A stretch of DNA of 64,000 nucleotides from an uncultured Roseobacter sp. (GTDB lineage: Bacteria > Pseudomonadota > Alphaproteobacteria > Rhodobacterales > Rhodobacteraceae). Location of the stretch: NCBI RefSeq assembly GCF_947495275.1, contig NZ_CANLYL010000001.1, positions 186,001 through 250,000 of the forward strand. Direction: 5' to 3'. The translations under genes and the position numbers were made by a program. Of the stretch, positions 1 to 8,634 are shown in pieces (within the stretch, counting starts at the first letter, position 1; each line of letters starts with the position of its first letter). The notes below the pieces were generated by a model. It searched no databases. It saw only the letters and a program-made list of their open reading frames with translations, and was not told the origin of the DNA.

Positions 1-177
1 GAATGCGTCGTACGATCTGGACGTCGCATGTCAAATACCGTAAACGACCCGAACAATTGATCCTCAAAGGACCGAACTCATGGATTTCCCGTCGCCGGCC
101 TAAGTGCCCCAGCATAAATCGAAGCACAGGCTTCGCCGAGCGACTTATACGCCGGGCATCACCCCGGCAGGTGACCC

Positions 178-1509
178 ATGACACATTCATCCCTTATCCA
201 TCAGGCGTCTACGCGCGCCGAATTCTGGCCCCTTATCCGGTTGGCCGTCCCACTCATGGTCGGGTTGGCAGCCGCCCTGTTGATCGGCGTCGTCGACACG
301 GCCATGATCTCCCCTCTTGGGACGGTGCCGCTGGCCGCCGCAGGTGTGACAACGGCGGTGCTGATCATTCTGATTTCAGCACTTTGGGGTGTCATCACCG
401 TTATTTCAGTACAGATCAGCCAGGCGGAAGGTGCTGGTGATCCAGCCCGCGTTGCATTTGCTTTGCGCAGCGGTTTGCTGCTTTGCCTCGTTGGTGGCGT
501 GGGTGCAGCCCTCTTGATGATCGCGCTCTACCCGCTTTTGGGCCCCCTGGGCCAGCCCCAGGAAGTGCTGTCGATCCTCCTGCCCTACTGGATTTCAATG
601 GCAATCTGGATTGTCCCCTTCACACTCTTCTTCGGGCTCAAAGCGCTCTTTGACGCCGTGGACCGCCCATGGACTGCGGTGGGCTTGTCCTATCTGGGCG
701 TCCTTTTCAACGTGCCCGCCAACTACACACTGATCCATATTCTGGAACTCGGGATTCTCGGGGCGGGACTGGCCAGCATCCTGTCACAATGCGTTTCATT
801 GGTCGCAGCCTGGATGGTTCTATCGCAATCGAGCGGGCTCGCAATGTTCCGCCAGAGAGTCAGGGTTGCAGGCAGTGATGTCTGGGCACAATTGAAGGAA
901 GCTCTCCCGCTTTGCCTTGGCTATGCCGGAGAAGGCGGGGCCTACGCCGCCGTCGGGCTGATGATGGGTTGGTTGGGGGCCGAAGCTCTTGCAGCGCACC
1001 AGATTGTCAATGCGATGGCAGGGCTGGCTTACATGATACCCCTCGGGATGGCGGGCGCTGTCTCCATAAGGGTCGGTCAAGCCGTCGGCGCCGGTCGCCA
1101 AGCCCGGCTTCGCCCCATCCTGAAAGCTTCCCTTGCCATGGTCACGCTCTGGCAGGGTCTGGCCGCCGTGTTCTTTATCGCGGCGGGCCGCGCAATGGCC
1201 GAAACCATGTCGACAGATCCCGCTGTAATCGATCTGGCCGTCGCGCTGTTCATCCTGATAGCACTCCTTCAGATCGCAGATGGCGTACAGGGCACAGCAC
1301 TCGGCGCGCTGAGAGGCATGTCTGATATGACCTTGCCCACGGTGATCACACTCGTGGCCTATTGGCCGCTGGCACTCCCGGCGAGCTATCTGTGGGCGTT
1401 TGTATTCGACTTCGGGGCCGTCGGACTTTGGTCAGGGTATACTCTGGGGCTGGTGGTCGCTGCGATTGCCCTGCCCTGGCGTTTCTGGTGGCTGACAACT
1501 GACGACTAA
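178..1509 (+). CDS. MATE family efflux transporter
   Basis: 443-residue, strongly hydrophobic protein of the length usual for multidrug and toxic compound extrusion (MATE) proteins, which export drugs or metabolites across the inner membrane using an H+ or Na+ gradient. About twelve membrane spans are visible as two similar halves. The first span (around residues 20-45) carries the typical VGLAAALLIGVVDTAMIS pattern, and the second half opens near residue 240 with ALPLCLGYAGEGG. A weak AGGTGA-like ribosome site precedes the ATG. No operon partner is visible; the next gene is convergent. The family is clear, the substrate is not. Confidence 0.9.
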   Translation: MTHSSLIHQASTRAEFWPLIRLAVPLMVGLAAALLIGVVDTAMISPLGTVPLAAAGVTTAVLIILISALWGVITVISVQISQAEGAGDPARVAFALRSGLLLCLVGGVGAALLMIALYPLLGPLGQPQEVLSILLPYWISMAIWIVPFTLFFGLKALFDAVDRPWTAVGLSYLGVLFNVPANYTLIHILELGILGAGLASILSQCVSLVAAWMVLSQSSGLAMFRQRVRVAGSDVWAQLKEALPLCLGYAGEGGAYAAVGLMMGWLGAEALAAHQIVNAMAGLAYMIPLGMAGAVSIRVGQAVGAGRQARLRPILKASLAMVTLWQGLAAVFFIAAGRAMAETMSTDPAVIDLAVALFILIALLQIADGVQGTALGALRGMSDMTLPTVITLVAYWPLALPASYLWAFVFDFGAVGLWSGYTLGLVVAAIALPWRFWWLTTDD

Positions 1510-1613
1510 ACCTTTTGCAGTTAACCAAAAGAGAGGACCGGCTTGGAGGCGTTGCGCGGTTTCGCAAACACCCTCTTACACGGTCACCGGTCGAGCAGAT
1601 GTATCAACCACTG

Positions 1614-1647
1614 ATGGCCCTGAAGCGGATGGCCGTTTCAGGGCCAT
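1614..1647. terminator. Perfect 11-bp inverted repeat between convergent genes
   Basis: The arms ATGGCCCTGAA (1614-1624) and TTCAGGGCCAT (1637-1647) flank a 12-base loop. The hairpin lies downstream of both the MATE gene and the convergent VTC-domain gene, so it can end transcripts from either side. No clear U-tract follows on either strand, so it is a likely rather than a canonical terminator. Confidence 0.5.
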
Positions 1648-1687
1648 CCGAAATGTCGCCTGACATCCGCGCTTTGATCCCTCCATA

Positions 1688-2461
1688 CTATCGCGAATTT
1701 GCCAGCTGCAGCTTTCTAAGCGCGGGTAAAAACCCATTGTGGCGCGTTACGGCGCCGGTCGAGGCCATCCCAATGCAGTACTTCGAGCAACGCTTGGTCG
1801 GATGATGGTGAAACCCGCGCAGGATTTTATCGGCAAGACCATTCCCGCGCGCGGATTTCGTTTCCACGATGAACATCTCGGGTTGAACTTTGCGGAATAT
1901 CCCATTGGCTTCGAATTGCAGACCGGTATCGATGGTCATACGCTCACCGCCCGCCTTGGCCACCAGTGTTATGCGCTCGTATTGCATGGCAATGACGGGG
2001 TGCAGCGTCTTGTTGAAACACTCTCCATAGAGACCAAAATACTGATCTTCGATAAAGCTCAACGCGCTTTCGTTGAGGTCATTTGCCCGATTGGCAATCT
2101 TCAGGCGCTTCTTCACCGTGACCTTGCGCTTGTCCTTCAGCTTTACTTCAAGAAAGCTGAAACCGGCATCCACATACTCTCGAATCCGAACCTTGCAACG
2201 TTTGCGGCGACCTTGAAGGTGATCGTAATAGCTGCGTCTGGCCGGATCGTCATAGTATCTGGTGGCGTAGGTAAAGGCCCGCTTGCCCTCAATTTCCAAC
2301 ACTTCGAAGTATTCGGAAAATTGCATCAGGGCAGGCCCCAGGGCGCTGGCCGTGAGAATGTACTTGTTGTCGAGACGTTCCAGCATGGCAGCTTTGCCAT
2401 TGAGATCGTCCAGATTGATAACGTCGAAACCTGCAAGCGTTCGGGCAATTATGCGGTCCAT
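1688..2461 (-). CDS. VTC-domain (polyphosphate polymerase-type) protein
   Basis: 257-residue soluble protein resembling the catalytic tunnel domain of eukaryotic Vtc4, which makes polyphosphate from ATP. Family landmarks visible are DNKYIL (31-36), TRYYDD (67-72), the basic strand KVRIREY (90-96), LEVKLK (104-109), the lysine/arginine-rich KRKVTVKKR (111-119) and IVETK (198-202); these supply the basic tunnel and the metal-binding acids. It follows the DUF4956 gene by 42 bases in the same direction, and this VTC plus DUF4956 pairing is common in bacteria. Polyphosphate synthesis itself is inferred from the family. Some bacterial members have no proven activity. Confidence 0.82.
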   Translation of the reverse strand: MDRIIARTLAGFDVINLDDLNGKAAMLERLDNKYILTASALGPALMQFSEYFEVLEIEGKRAFTYATRYYDDPARRSYYDHLQGRRKRCKVRIREYVDAGFSFLEVKLKDKRKVTVKKRLKIANRANDLNESALSFIEDQYFGLYGECFNKTLHPVIAMQYERITLVAKAGGERMTIDTGLQFEANGIFRKVQPEMFIVETKSARGNGLADKILRGFHHHPTKRCSKYCIGMASTGAVTRHNGFLPALRKLQLANSR

Positions 2462-2503
2462 CGCATTGTCCTCTCAGTGGAGTATCCGTTTATCTCAGGC
2501 GGA

Positions 2504-3076
2504 TCAGTTGCGGTAAAAGACGTTGATGCGCGCCATGTCGTTTATGTAATCAAGCGCGGTGATCTGATAGGACATCACATCGACACCCAGTCTCGAAGAC
2601 AGGTCTTTTCGCATCGCGTCGGGATCGGACAGCGCGTGCGCGTCGATCTTGTCCAATGTAATTTTCACACCATCAGAGGATTGCAGCATCCGAGGGTGAT
2701 CCAACAACCATGCGCCCAAAAGGACGAGCGATACGACAGCGGCCACAAAGGCAAGACCGGTTCCCTGAATGGAACAGATCACGGCAATTGCAATCGAGCC
2801 AAAAAAATAGGTGATTTCGACTTTTGAAATCTGCTCGGATCGCAACGTGAAAAGCGCAAGGATCGCAAAGAGGCCAAAGCCCGCAGCCAGACTGAACTCC
2901 ACCGAGGACAGCACCGTCAGCACACCAAACGCAAAGACATTGAATAGCGAGGCCGCCGTGACGAGTTCCTTGTCGCGGTAACGACGATAAAACAGGCCGA
3001 AAATCAAGCAAACCATGGCACCGATGTTAATTGCAAATCGAATGAAGGTTTCGGGGGCGACAACGTGTTCGGGCAT
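2504..3076 (-). CDS. DUF4956 membrane protein
   Basis: 190 residues: about four membrane helices in residues 10-125 (for example GAMVCLIFGLF, FAFGVLTVLSSVEFSLAAG, FGSIAIAVICSIQG, VVSLVLLGAWLL), then a soluble tail of about 65 residues. This is the DUF4956 arrangement. DUF4956 genes sit next to VTC-domain genes in many bacteria, so the protein probably anchors the polymerase at the membrane or forms a channel with it; that role is inferred. First gene of a two-gene minus-strand operon. The sequence RFAINIGAMVCLIFGLFYRRYRD-like start (positive-inside) suggests the N-terminus faces outward and the first loop the cytoplasm. Confidence 0.75.
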   Translation of the reverse strand: MPEHVVAPETFIRFAINIGAMVCLIFGLFYRRYRDKELVTAASLFNVFAFGVLTVLSSVEFSLAAGFGLFAILALFTLRSEQISKVEITYFFGSIAIAVICSIQGTGLAFVAAVVSLVLLGAWLLDHPRMLQSSDGVKITLDKIDAHALSDPDAMRKDLSSRLGVDVMSYQITALDYINDMARINVFYRN

Positions 3077-3243
3077 TGTATGATCCTTGACAATTGACTG
3101 CCCGTCAGGGGCAACCGGTGGATCAATGATTGCTGAGATGCTGTGAATTCATCCTGATCGGCGAATTAACCGCTCGTAACACTTTTATGAACAATCCATG
3201 ACAGCGGGGAACTCGATTACCCCGAAAAGACGCTTGTGTTTGG

Positions 3244-3333
3244 TGGCGGAGACGAAGGGATTCGAACCCTCGAGACCCTTCCGGGCCTACTCCCTTAGCA
3301 GGGGAGCGCCTTCGACCACTCGGCCACGTCTCC
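3244..3333 (-). tRNA. tRNA-Ser(GCT)
   Basis: Read on the minus strand, the acceptor GGAGACG pairs with CGTCTCC, the anticodon arm is CTCCC-CTGCTAA-GGGAG with anticodon GCT, a long variable arm follows (class II tRNA, typical of serine), and the T-arm holds GGTTCGAATCC. Discriminator G and an encoded CCA end the gene (CCA at 3244-3246). The total length is 90 nt, normal for tRNA-Ser. Confidence 0.96.
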
Positions 3334-3969
3334 GTCGACCGTCCTATCGACACCAATCACAGGAAACAACCCAAAAAAAGCGCAGCCGTACCCTTCTCCG
3401 TCCATTTTTATCTGATCAAAGATCGCTATTTCTGAGGCCGGCCAAGCATAAGCGAAGCACTCACTCCGTTTAGCATACCGACAGTGCTATGAACTTTTAG
3501 AACTTTACGAGGAATATGCGCATTTGAATACTGATGCTGTCTCGAAACAACAAACAAATGACCGGTAGAAACCCAGTCTATTCCGACCCGTTTGTTGCTA
3601 CCAATGGGACCGTTCCAGGCGCTCTCTTACGCAACCAATGATCGTTCTGCCACAAAATAGAACCCAGGATCAGGTGCCTCATTCCTAGTTCGCCATACGC
3701 AATATATTGCAAAATTACTACCTCAGCTCAGCAACCGCTTTGTACGGGCTCTAGTCATATTTCCTGTAGAATGCCTCAAATAAGGGCGATCGTCCGAAAT
3801 ATAGGCGAATTAAGCTCCAAATACCGGTCAAATTGCCTAGTATGGGAGATCACGTAACGTGCGAGCGACCACCTGCCTCTAAGTAATTGGGGATTGCCGT
3901 TCAACACGTATGCGTTGAAACTGGGTTACACAAAACAAACCAACCAACTTGGGAACAAAGGGACAAAAA
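3334..3969. other. Gene-free region upstream of the stress-protein operon
   Basis: About 635 bases with no credible coding frame on either strand. It is more AT-rich than its surroundings and holds several short A/T runs. The right end must carry the promoter of the universal stress protein and symporter operon. I see no tRNA, strong hairpin or recognisable operator. Short ORFs at the left end are antisense translations of the tRNA. Confidence 0.5.
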
Positions 3970-4407
3970 ATGACCACAAAACTGGTGATTGGCACAGACG
4001 GAGAAGGGTCGGGAGACCGTGCTCTGTCATTTGCCACGGATCTGGCGAAGAGGATTGGCGACTGCGAGCTATTGGTCGCCTACGTGATCGAATGGTCACC
4101 GTATTCTTTCCAGACTGCCGAAGAGAATGCACAGCGGCATAAACGCCGTGAAGAAGAGATTTCAACGGCAATGGAGCGGGTCGTAAGCCCGGCCGTTGCC
4201 GCGCTCAAGGAGGCAGGCCTCGCAGCATCCGGCGTGGTGCGCCATGGGGACGTGGCCAACACGCTCAACAACATTTGTGAGACAGAAGGTGGCCATCAGA
4301 TCATCGTTTGCCGATCTTCAGAGGGCGGCATTACGAAACGCATTTTTGGAAGTTCAACGGCGAACCTCGTCATGAGCGCGACGGTGCCAGTGACGGTCAT
4401 TGGATGA
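3970..4407 (+). CDS. Universal stress protein (UspA family)
   Basis: 145-residue single-domain UspA-type protein: N-terminal strand KLVIGTDGEGSGDRAL with the conserved aspartate, then alternating helices and strands ending GSSTANLVMSATVPVTVIG, where GS and VPVTV are family hallmarks. ATP-binding members have a G-x2-G-x9-G-S/T stretch; here it is imperfect (SSEGGITKRIFGSS), so nucleotide binding is uncertain. The ATG at 3970 is preferred over an in-frame TTG at 3949 because a GGGA-rich ribosome site lies just upstream of it. Fourteen bases separate it from the amino-acid symporter gene, so the two are probably cotranscribed and the protein may tune the transporter. Confidence 0.9.
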   Translation: MTTKLVIGTDGEGSGDRALSFATDLAKRIGDCELLVAYVIEWSPYSFQTAEENAQRHKRREEEISTAMERVVSPAVAALKEAGLAASGVVRHGDVANTLNNICETEGGHQIIVCRSSEGGITKRIFGSSTANLVMSATVPVTVIG

Positions 4408-4421
4408 GAAGGACGATAACA

Positions 4422-5972
4422 ATGAAAATTATGAACAGAGCGCTGCTTGCGGCAGCGGCATTGGGTGGGGCATTGCCAGCCCATGCACAGGAAGCGATGT
4501 CACTGGATGAAAAGGTCAACAGTGTTTTCGCGCAATTCACCGGCCCTTTTGTCAGTCTGATTTTTGCCCCCCTGCCCGGAACCAGTTTCCCTTGGATCGT
4601 GTTGTGGCTGGTGGTCGCGGCATCAGTCTTTACCATCTACTTTTCCTTTGTGCAGCTGCGGTACTTTGGCCACTCCATTTCTTTGGTCAAAGGAGATTAT
4701 TCTGATCCCAATGATGCAGGCGAAGTCAGTCACTTTCAGGCTCTCGCGACAGCACTCTCGGGCACCGTGGGTTTGGGTAACATCGCTGGTGTTGCGGTCG
4801 CCGTTGGTATCGGTGGGCCGGGTGCAACCTTCTGGATGATCCTTGCCGGATTGCTGGGCATGGCATCGAAGTTCACCGAATGTACGCTGGGCGTGAAATA
4901 TCGCAATGAATATCCCGATGGCACCGTGTCGGGCGGTCCGATGTACTACATCTCCAAGGGTTTCAAGGAACGCGGTTTGCCAGGTGGCGGTGCCCTTGCC
5001 ATCCTCTTCTCGGTCTTCTGTATCCTGGGTGCCCTAGGTGGCGGTAATATGTTCCAGGCCAATCAGGCACATGCTCAAATTGCCGGCATCGTGGGAGATT
5101 ACCCTGGTTGGATCACGGGCCTTGTCTTTGCAGCCGTTGTGTTTGCAGTGATCGTCGGCGGGATCAAATCCATCGCCAATGTCACAGAAAAAGTTGTGCC
5201 TTTCATGGGTATTCTTTACGTCGGTGCCGCGCTGATCATCCTGATTGTGAACTACGACAAGATCGGGTGGGCCTTTGGCCAGATCTTCGCAGGGGCCTTC
5301 ACGGGACTTGGCGTTGCCGGCGGATTTGTGGGAGCCCTTATCCAGGGTTTCAAGCGCGCCGCCTTCTCCAACGAAGCGGGTGTTGGGTCGGCAGCCATTG
5401 CGCACTCCGCCGTCCGAACCAAAGAGCCAATCACCGAAGGCTTCGTCTCGCTGCTGGAACCGCTCATTGACACGGTGGTCATCTGCACAATGACGGCTCT
5501 CGTCATCACTATTTCTGGGCAATTGATCTTTGATGCAGAAACCGGCCAATACGTGTTGAACGAAGCAGGTAATGCGATTGCAACGGAAGGTGGCGTTGGC
5601 GGTGTTGCGCTGACATCCGCTGCATTTGGCGCCTCGATCAGCTGGTTCCCTTATCTGCTGGCGATTGCGGTGGTACTCTTCGCCTTCTCGACGATGATCT
5701 CATGGTCCTACTACGGCCTGAAAGCCTGGACCTATCTCTTCGGAGAAGGCAAGACAGCAGAGCTGATATTCAAGATCATTTTCTGCGTCTTCATCGTGAT
5801 CGGTGCGGCGGCAAGCCTGGGGCCGGTAATCGACTTCTCGGATGCCGCGATCTTCGCAATGGCGGTGGTCAACATCACGGCGTTGTATTTCCTGATGTCG
5901 ATTGTCCGCGAAGAACTCCGGTCTTACTCAGCTCGGCTGGCCTCCGGTGAAATCCGGAAATTCGCGCATTGA
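4422..5972 (+). CDS. Alanine/glycine:cation symporter (AGCS family)
   Basis: 516 residues. The AGCS family imports alanine or glycine with Na+ or H+. Signatures are TVGLGNIAGVAVAVGIGGPG in the first third, SGGPMYYISKG, and FSNEAGVGSAAIAHSA in the middle, together with about eleven membrane spans. The protein starts with MKIMNRALLAAAALGGALPAHAQ, a cleavable-looking signal peptide, a feature of many alphaproteobacterial AGCS proteins. The open frame extends upstream to 4308, but the ATG at 4422, with a GAAGGA ribosome site and the signal peptide right behind it, is the convincing start. Substrate preference between alanine and glycine cannot be read from sequence. Confidence 0.92.
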   Translation: MKIMNRALLAAAALGGALPAHAQEAMSLDEKVNSVFAQFTGPFVSLIFAPLPGTSFPWIVLWLVVAASVFTIYFSFVQLRYFGHSISLVKGDYSDPNDAGEVSHFQALATALSGTVGLGNIAGVAVAVGIGGPGATFWMILAGLLGMASKFTECTLGVKYRNEYPDGTVSGGPMYYISKGFKERGLPGGGALAILFSVFCILGALGGGNMFQANQAHAQIAGIVGDYPGWITGLVFAAVVFAVIVGGIKSIANVTEKVVPFMGILYVGAALIILIVNYDKIGWAFGQIFAGAFTGLGVAGGFVGALIQGFKRAAFSNEAGVGSAAIAHSAVRTKEPITEGFVSLLEPLIDTVVICTMTALVITISGQLIFDAETGQYVLNEAGNAIATEGGVGGVALTSAAFGASISWFPYLLAIAVVLFAFSTMISWSYYGLKAWTYLFGEGKTAELIFKIIFCVFIVIGAAASLGPVIDFSDAAIFAMAVVNITALYFLMSIVREELRSYSARLASGEIRKFAH

Positions 5973-5973
5973 A

Positions 5974-6032
5974 CCAATTCCCGGGATGGCCTGCGTCATC
6001 CCGGGATACCCTCCTCTCGCCCAAGGAATTGG
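5974..6032. terminator. Nested inverted repeats between convergent genes
   Basis: TCCCGGGATG (5979-5988) and CATCCCGGGA (5997-6006) form a perfect 10-bp hairpin with an 8-base loop. A wider pair, CCAATTCC (5974-5981) and GGAATTGG (6025-6032), encloses it. The structure begins two bases after the symporter stop and precedes the end of the convergent GGDEF/EAL gene. No U-run follows, so it may be a transcript-stabilising or factor-assisted end. Confidence 0.5.
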
Positions 6033-6048
6033 TCTTCCGAATTTGAGA

Positions 6049-8634
6049 CTACCCGAGCTTTCGCTGAGGCTCTTCGGTCGGTGAGAGAAAATTTTTCAAA
6101 TGCTCAAACGACATGGGCTCTGCAAAATGAAATCCTTGCAGTGTCTGACAACCCATTGATTGCATCATTTCAGCATGCATATAGGTTTCCACACCTTCTG
6201 CCGTAACGGAAATCTGCAAGGATTCGGCTATCCCGATGATGGACCGAACCATGTTTTGACAGACCTCTGTTTGTGGCGCACCGTAGACCAGGCGTTGGTC
6301 GATTTTCAGCACATCAGGGCGCACCCGCATCAAGCTGATCATCGATGCATGTCCCGAGCCAAAGTCGTCAATCTCAATCGAAAGCCCCTTTTCCCGCAGC
6401 AGGTCGAGGGTGAAATCGAGGTACTCCGGCTGATCATCCAGAAACACGGATTCCAGAATTTCAAAAGACACTTTTGTATCCTTGAACTCGCGCGCATCTA
6501 TGGCGACCAGAAGCTCAGGGTCGGAAAGCCTGCTGGCTGTGACATTGAATGACACCTTGGGCAGCGCAATCTGCGCCCGCTCCAGTTCGGCCACGTCTTC
6601 AAGCGCCTTGTTCATGACCATGGCATCAAGGGTCGTCAGCATGGACAATTGTTCGGCGACTTCCAAAAACCCGGCCGGAGAGACAACGTTCCCATTTGGC
6701 TGAGCCCAACGGGCCAGCACTTCGACGCCAACCACCTCCAGGGTCTGAGCGTCGATTTGTGGTTGGTAGAAGGGCACGAATTCACCGCGTTGAAGACCAA
6801 GGCGTATCTGTTCTGCGACGTCGCGGACTTCGACCACTTTGTCGTGTTCCGCGGGCCCGTAAGTGATGACCTGGCTGCGTCCGCGCTCCTTTGCGATATA
6901 GAGCGCCGCATCTGCCGCACGAACCAGATCCTCTTTTTCAACGAGCGCGCATTCTTCGGTTGCAACACCAAAACTTGCGCCAACACTTAGTGATTTACCC
7001 TCGTAATCCATGGGCTCCGAAATTCTCGAAAGCATGTTGTTCGCAAGTCTTTGCGCATTCACCAAGGAACCGTCTTTGCCCAACAAAACGATAAACTCAT
7101 CCCCGCCAATACGCACCGGAATGTCGTGTTCCGTGATCTCTTCCCTGAGAATTTGAGCGACACGGCACAAAACCTCGTCTCCGGCCTCATGCCCCATCGT
7201 ATCGTTGACATTCTTGAAATGATCCAAATCAATCCGAATAATCGCGATCGATGCCTCGTCCGATTTTTCGGCGCATAACTTTTCAAACGTGACATTGAAA
7301 CACCTTCGGTTCGGCAATCCCGTCAGTTCGTCATGCAGGGCCTGCCATTCCATGGCTGATGTTGTCGAAATCAGGTTTTTCTCATATTTCTTTTGGTCCG
7401 TAATATCGCTTGAAATAGCCATAAATCCATAAGCCTGACCTTCGTCATCAAACAGAGTGGAAATGCTCAGTCTGATCCAATATTCTTCGCTTCCAAACCG
7501 ATAATTAAGCAGTTCAACCGTGATTGGTTGGCGCGCGTCCAGAGCCTTGCGAATTTCGGCGCGGGTTGCCGGATCGGTTTCCGGACCCTGCAACAAGCTC
7601 GTCGGTTTTTTCCCTATGATATCCTTGGCCTTGTACCCAGATCTTCGTTCAAATGCAGGATTATGCCAGATAATCCGCGTTTCTAGGTCCGTGATCAGGA
7701 TCGCTTCTTCTGCCTTTCGGGCAATTGATGCAAGTTCACTCAACTCCTTTTGCTGCTCTCGAAGCTTATTGCGCGACCTTTCGACTTCCGCATGAGGGCG
7801 CAGAATCGTTTGACGCCCCAGCCAGCCAAAGATGCTGAAGGGCAACAGCAGTGCCGCGGATATTGCAACAATTGCCTTGAGAACCAATTCCTGACCGATG
7901 GTTGCGAATAAAGTTCCCTGAGAGTTCAATACCAGTTGCATCCCGGTTTTCCCGACCGGGACGACAATGGCATCCTGGCGCTCAAGATCAGCTGACCAAG
8001 GATCATCCGCATCCACAATGCGCGCCTGCATGGCGATTTGCCCGGGCCCGACCTCATCCTGGCGTAAATCAACTTCCAAGACAGATGTCAGCACGCCCTC
8101 GACAAAGCCTTGATTCATGATCGGTGCCGCAATCAGTATCTCCTGAAAGCTGGTGTTCACGGCCCGATAGGTATCAACTGTTCTGATCGCAAGGGTCTGT
8201 GTCTCCAGAACCTCCCTGGCCAGTTCACCCGCAGCCGAGGTTGTCTCAAGAGAATGTGACCTTGTCGATACCATGTGAAAACTCAACGCACTTCCCTCAA
8301 AATCGAAGACGAAAAACTCGGAAACGTTTTCGGGGACGACGGTATCTTGCAGACGATCAACAAAGGCGTCGTCGCGTGTGACATCGCCGATGACAAAGGA
8401 CAAAAGCGATGGTTCGGATGCCAGATAAACAGTCAATGATGCACTGGGGTCGAGAACAGAATAGATCCTTGACGCTTCCTGCTTGGCCTGGCTGATCACC
8501 GCACGCTTGTGCGTTTCGGTCAAAAACGGCTTTGCCGTGACCCAGACAGCAACCGCAGCCGTCGCCAAGGCAAAGGCAAAGCTGCACGCCAACAAAATCC
8601 AGAAGACCTTGTTTATGGACACGGCTTTTCGCAT
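6049..8634 (-). CDS. Membrane PAS-GGDEF-EAL cyclic-di-GMP enzyme
   Basis: 861 residues. Order: TM1 (about 10-32), a periplasmic sensor of about 215 residues, TM2 (about 250-272), a PAS domain (about 302-412), GGDEF (about 428-590) and EAL (about 605-850). The cyclase motif GGDEF is intact (510-514). The usual RxxD inhibitory site has Thr in place of Arg (TEHD, 501-504), so product inhibition is probably lost. The EAL signature reads EVL (638-640), but Asn697, Glu725, the DDFGSG loop (756-761), Lys777, Glu813 and Gln833 are present, so phosphodiesterase activity is plausible. Its ATG directly follows the stop of the binding-protein gene, which implies cotranslation. The likely role is to turn a periplasmic ligand signal into c-di-GMP change; net direction unknown. 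Confidence 0.9.
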   Translation of the reverse strand: MRKAVSINKVFWILLACSFAFALATAAVAVWVTAKPFLTETHKRAVISQAKQEASRIYSVLDPSASLTVYLASEPSLLSFVIGDVTRDDAFVDRLQDTVVPENVSEFFVFDFEGSALSFHMVSTRSHSLETTSAAGELAREVLETQTLAIRTVDTYRAVNTSFQEILIAAPIMNQGFVEGVLTSVLEVDLRQDEVGPGQIAMQARIVDADDPWSADLERQDAIVVPVGKTGMQLVLNSQGTLFATIGQELVLKAIVAISAALLLPFSIFGWLGRQTILRPHAEVERSRNKLREQQKELSELASIARKAEEAILITDLETRIIWHNPAFERRSGYKAKDIIGKKPTSLLQGPETDPATRAEIRKALDARQPITVELLNYRFGSEEYWIRLSISTLFDDEGQAYGFMAISSDITDQKKYEKNLISTTSAMEWQALHDELTGLPNRRCFNVTFEKLCAEKSDEASIAIIRIDLDHFKNVNDTMGHEAGDEVLCRVAQILREEITEHDIPVRIGGDEFIVLLGKDGSLVNAQRLANNMLSRISEPMDYEGKSLSVGASFGVATEECALVEKEDLVRAADAALYIAKERGRSQVITYGPAEHDKVVEVRDVAEQIRLGLQRGEFVPFYQPQIDAQTLEVVGVEVLARWAQPNGNVVSPAGFLEVAEQLSMLTTLDAMVMNKALEDVAELERAQIALPKVSFNVTASRLSDPELLVAIDAREFKDTKVSFEILESVFLDDQPEYLDFTLDLLREKGLSIEIDDFGSGHASMISLMRVRPDVLKIDQRLVYGAPQTEVCQNMVRSIIGIAESLQISVTAEGVETYMHAEMMQSMGCQTLQGFHFAEPMSFEHLKNFLSPTEEPQRKLG

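Noticed and set aside
3-440. 145-codon ORF at the left edge
   Set aside because: Arg/Pro-rich out-of-frame translation largely overlapping the MATE gene; no family match.
1739-2827. Plus-strand 362-codon ORF
   Set aside because: Antisense to the VTC and DUF4956 genes, whose family motifs are clear.
3198-3473. Plus-strand 91-codon ORF across the tRNA
   Set aside because: It is the antisense translation of tRNA-Ser (the well-known ETKGFEPSRP-type artefact), not a gene.
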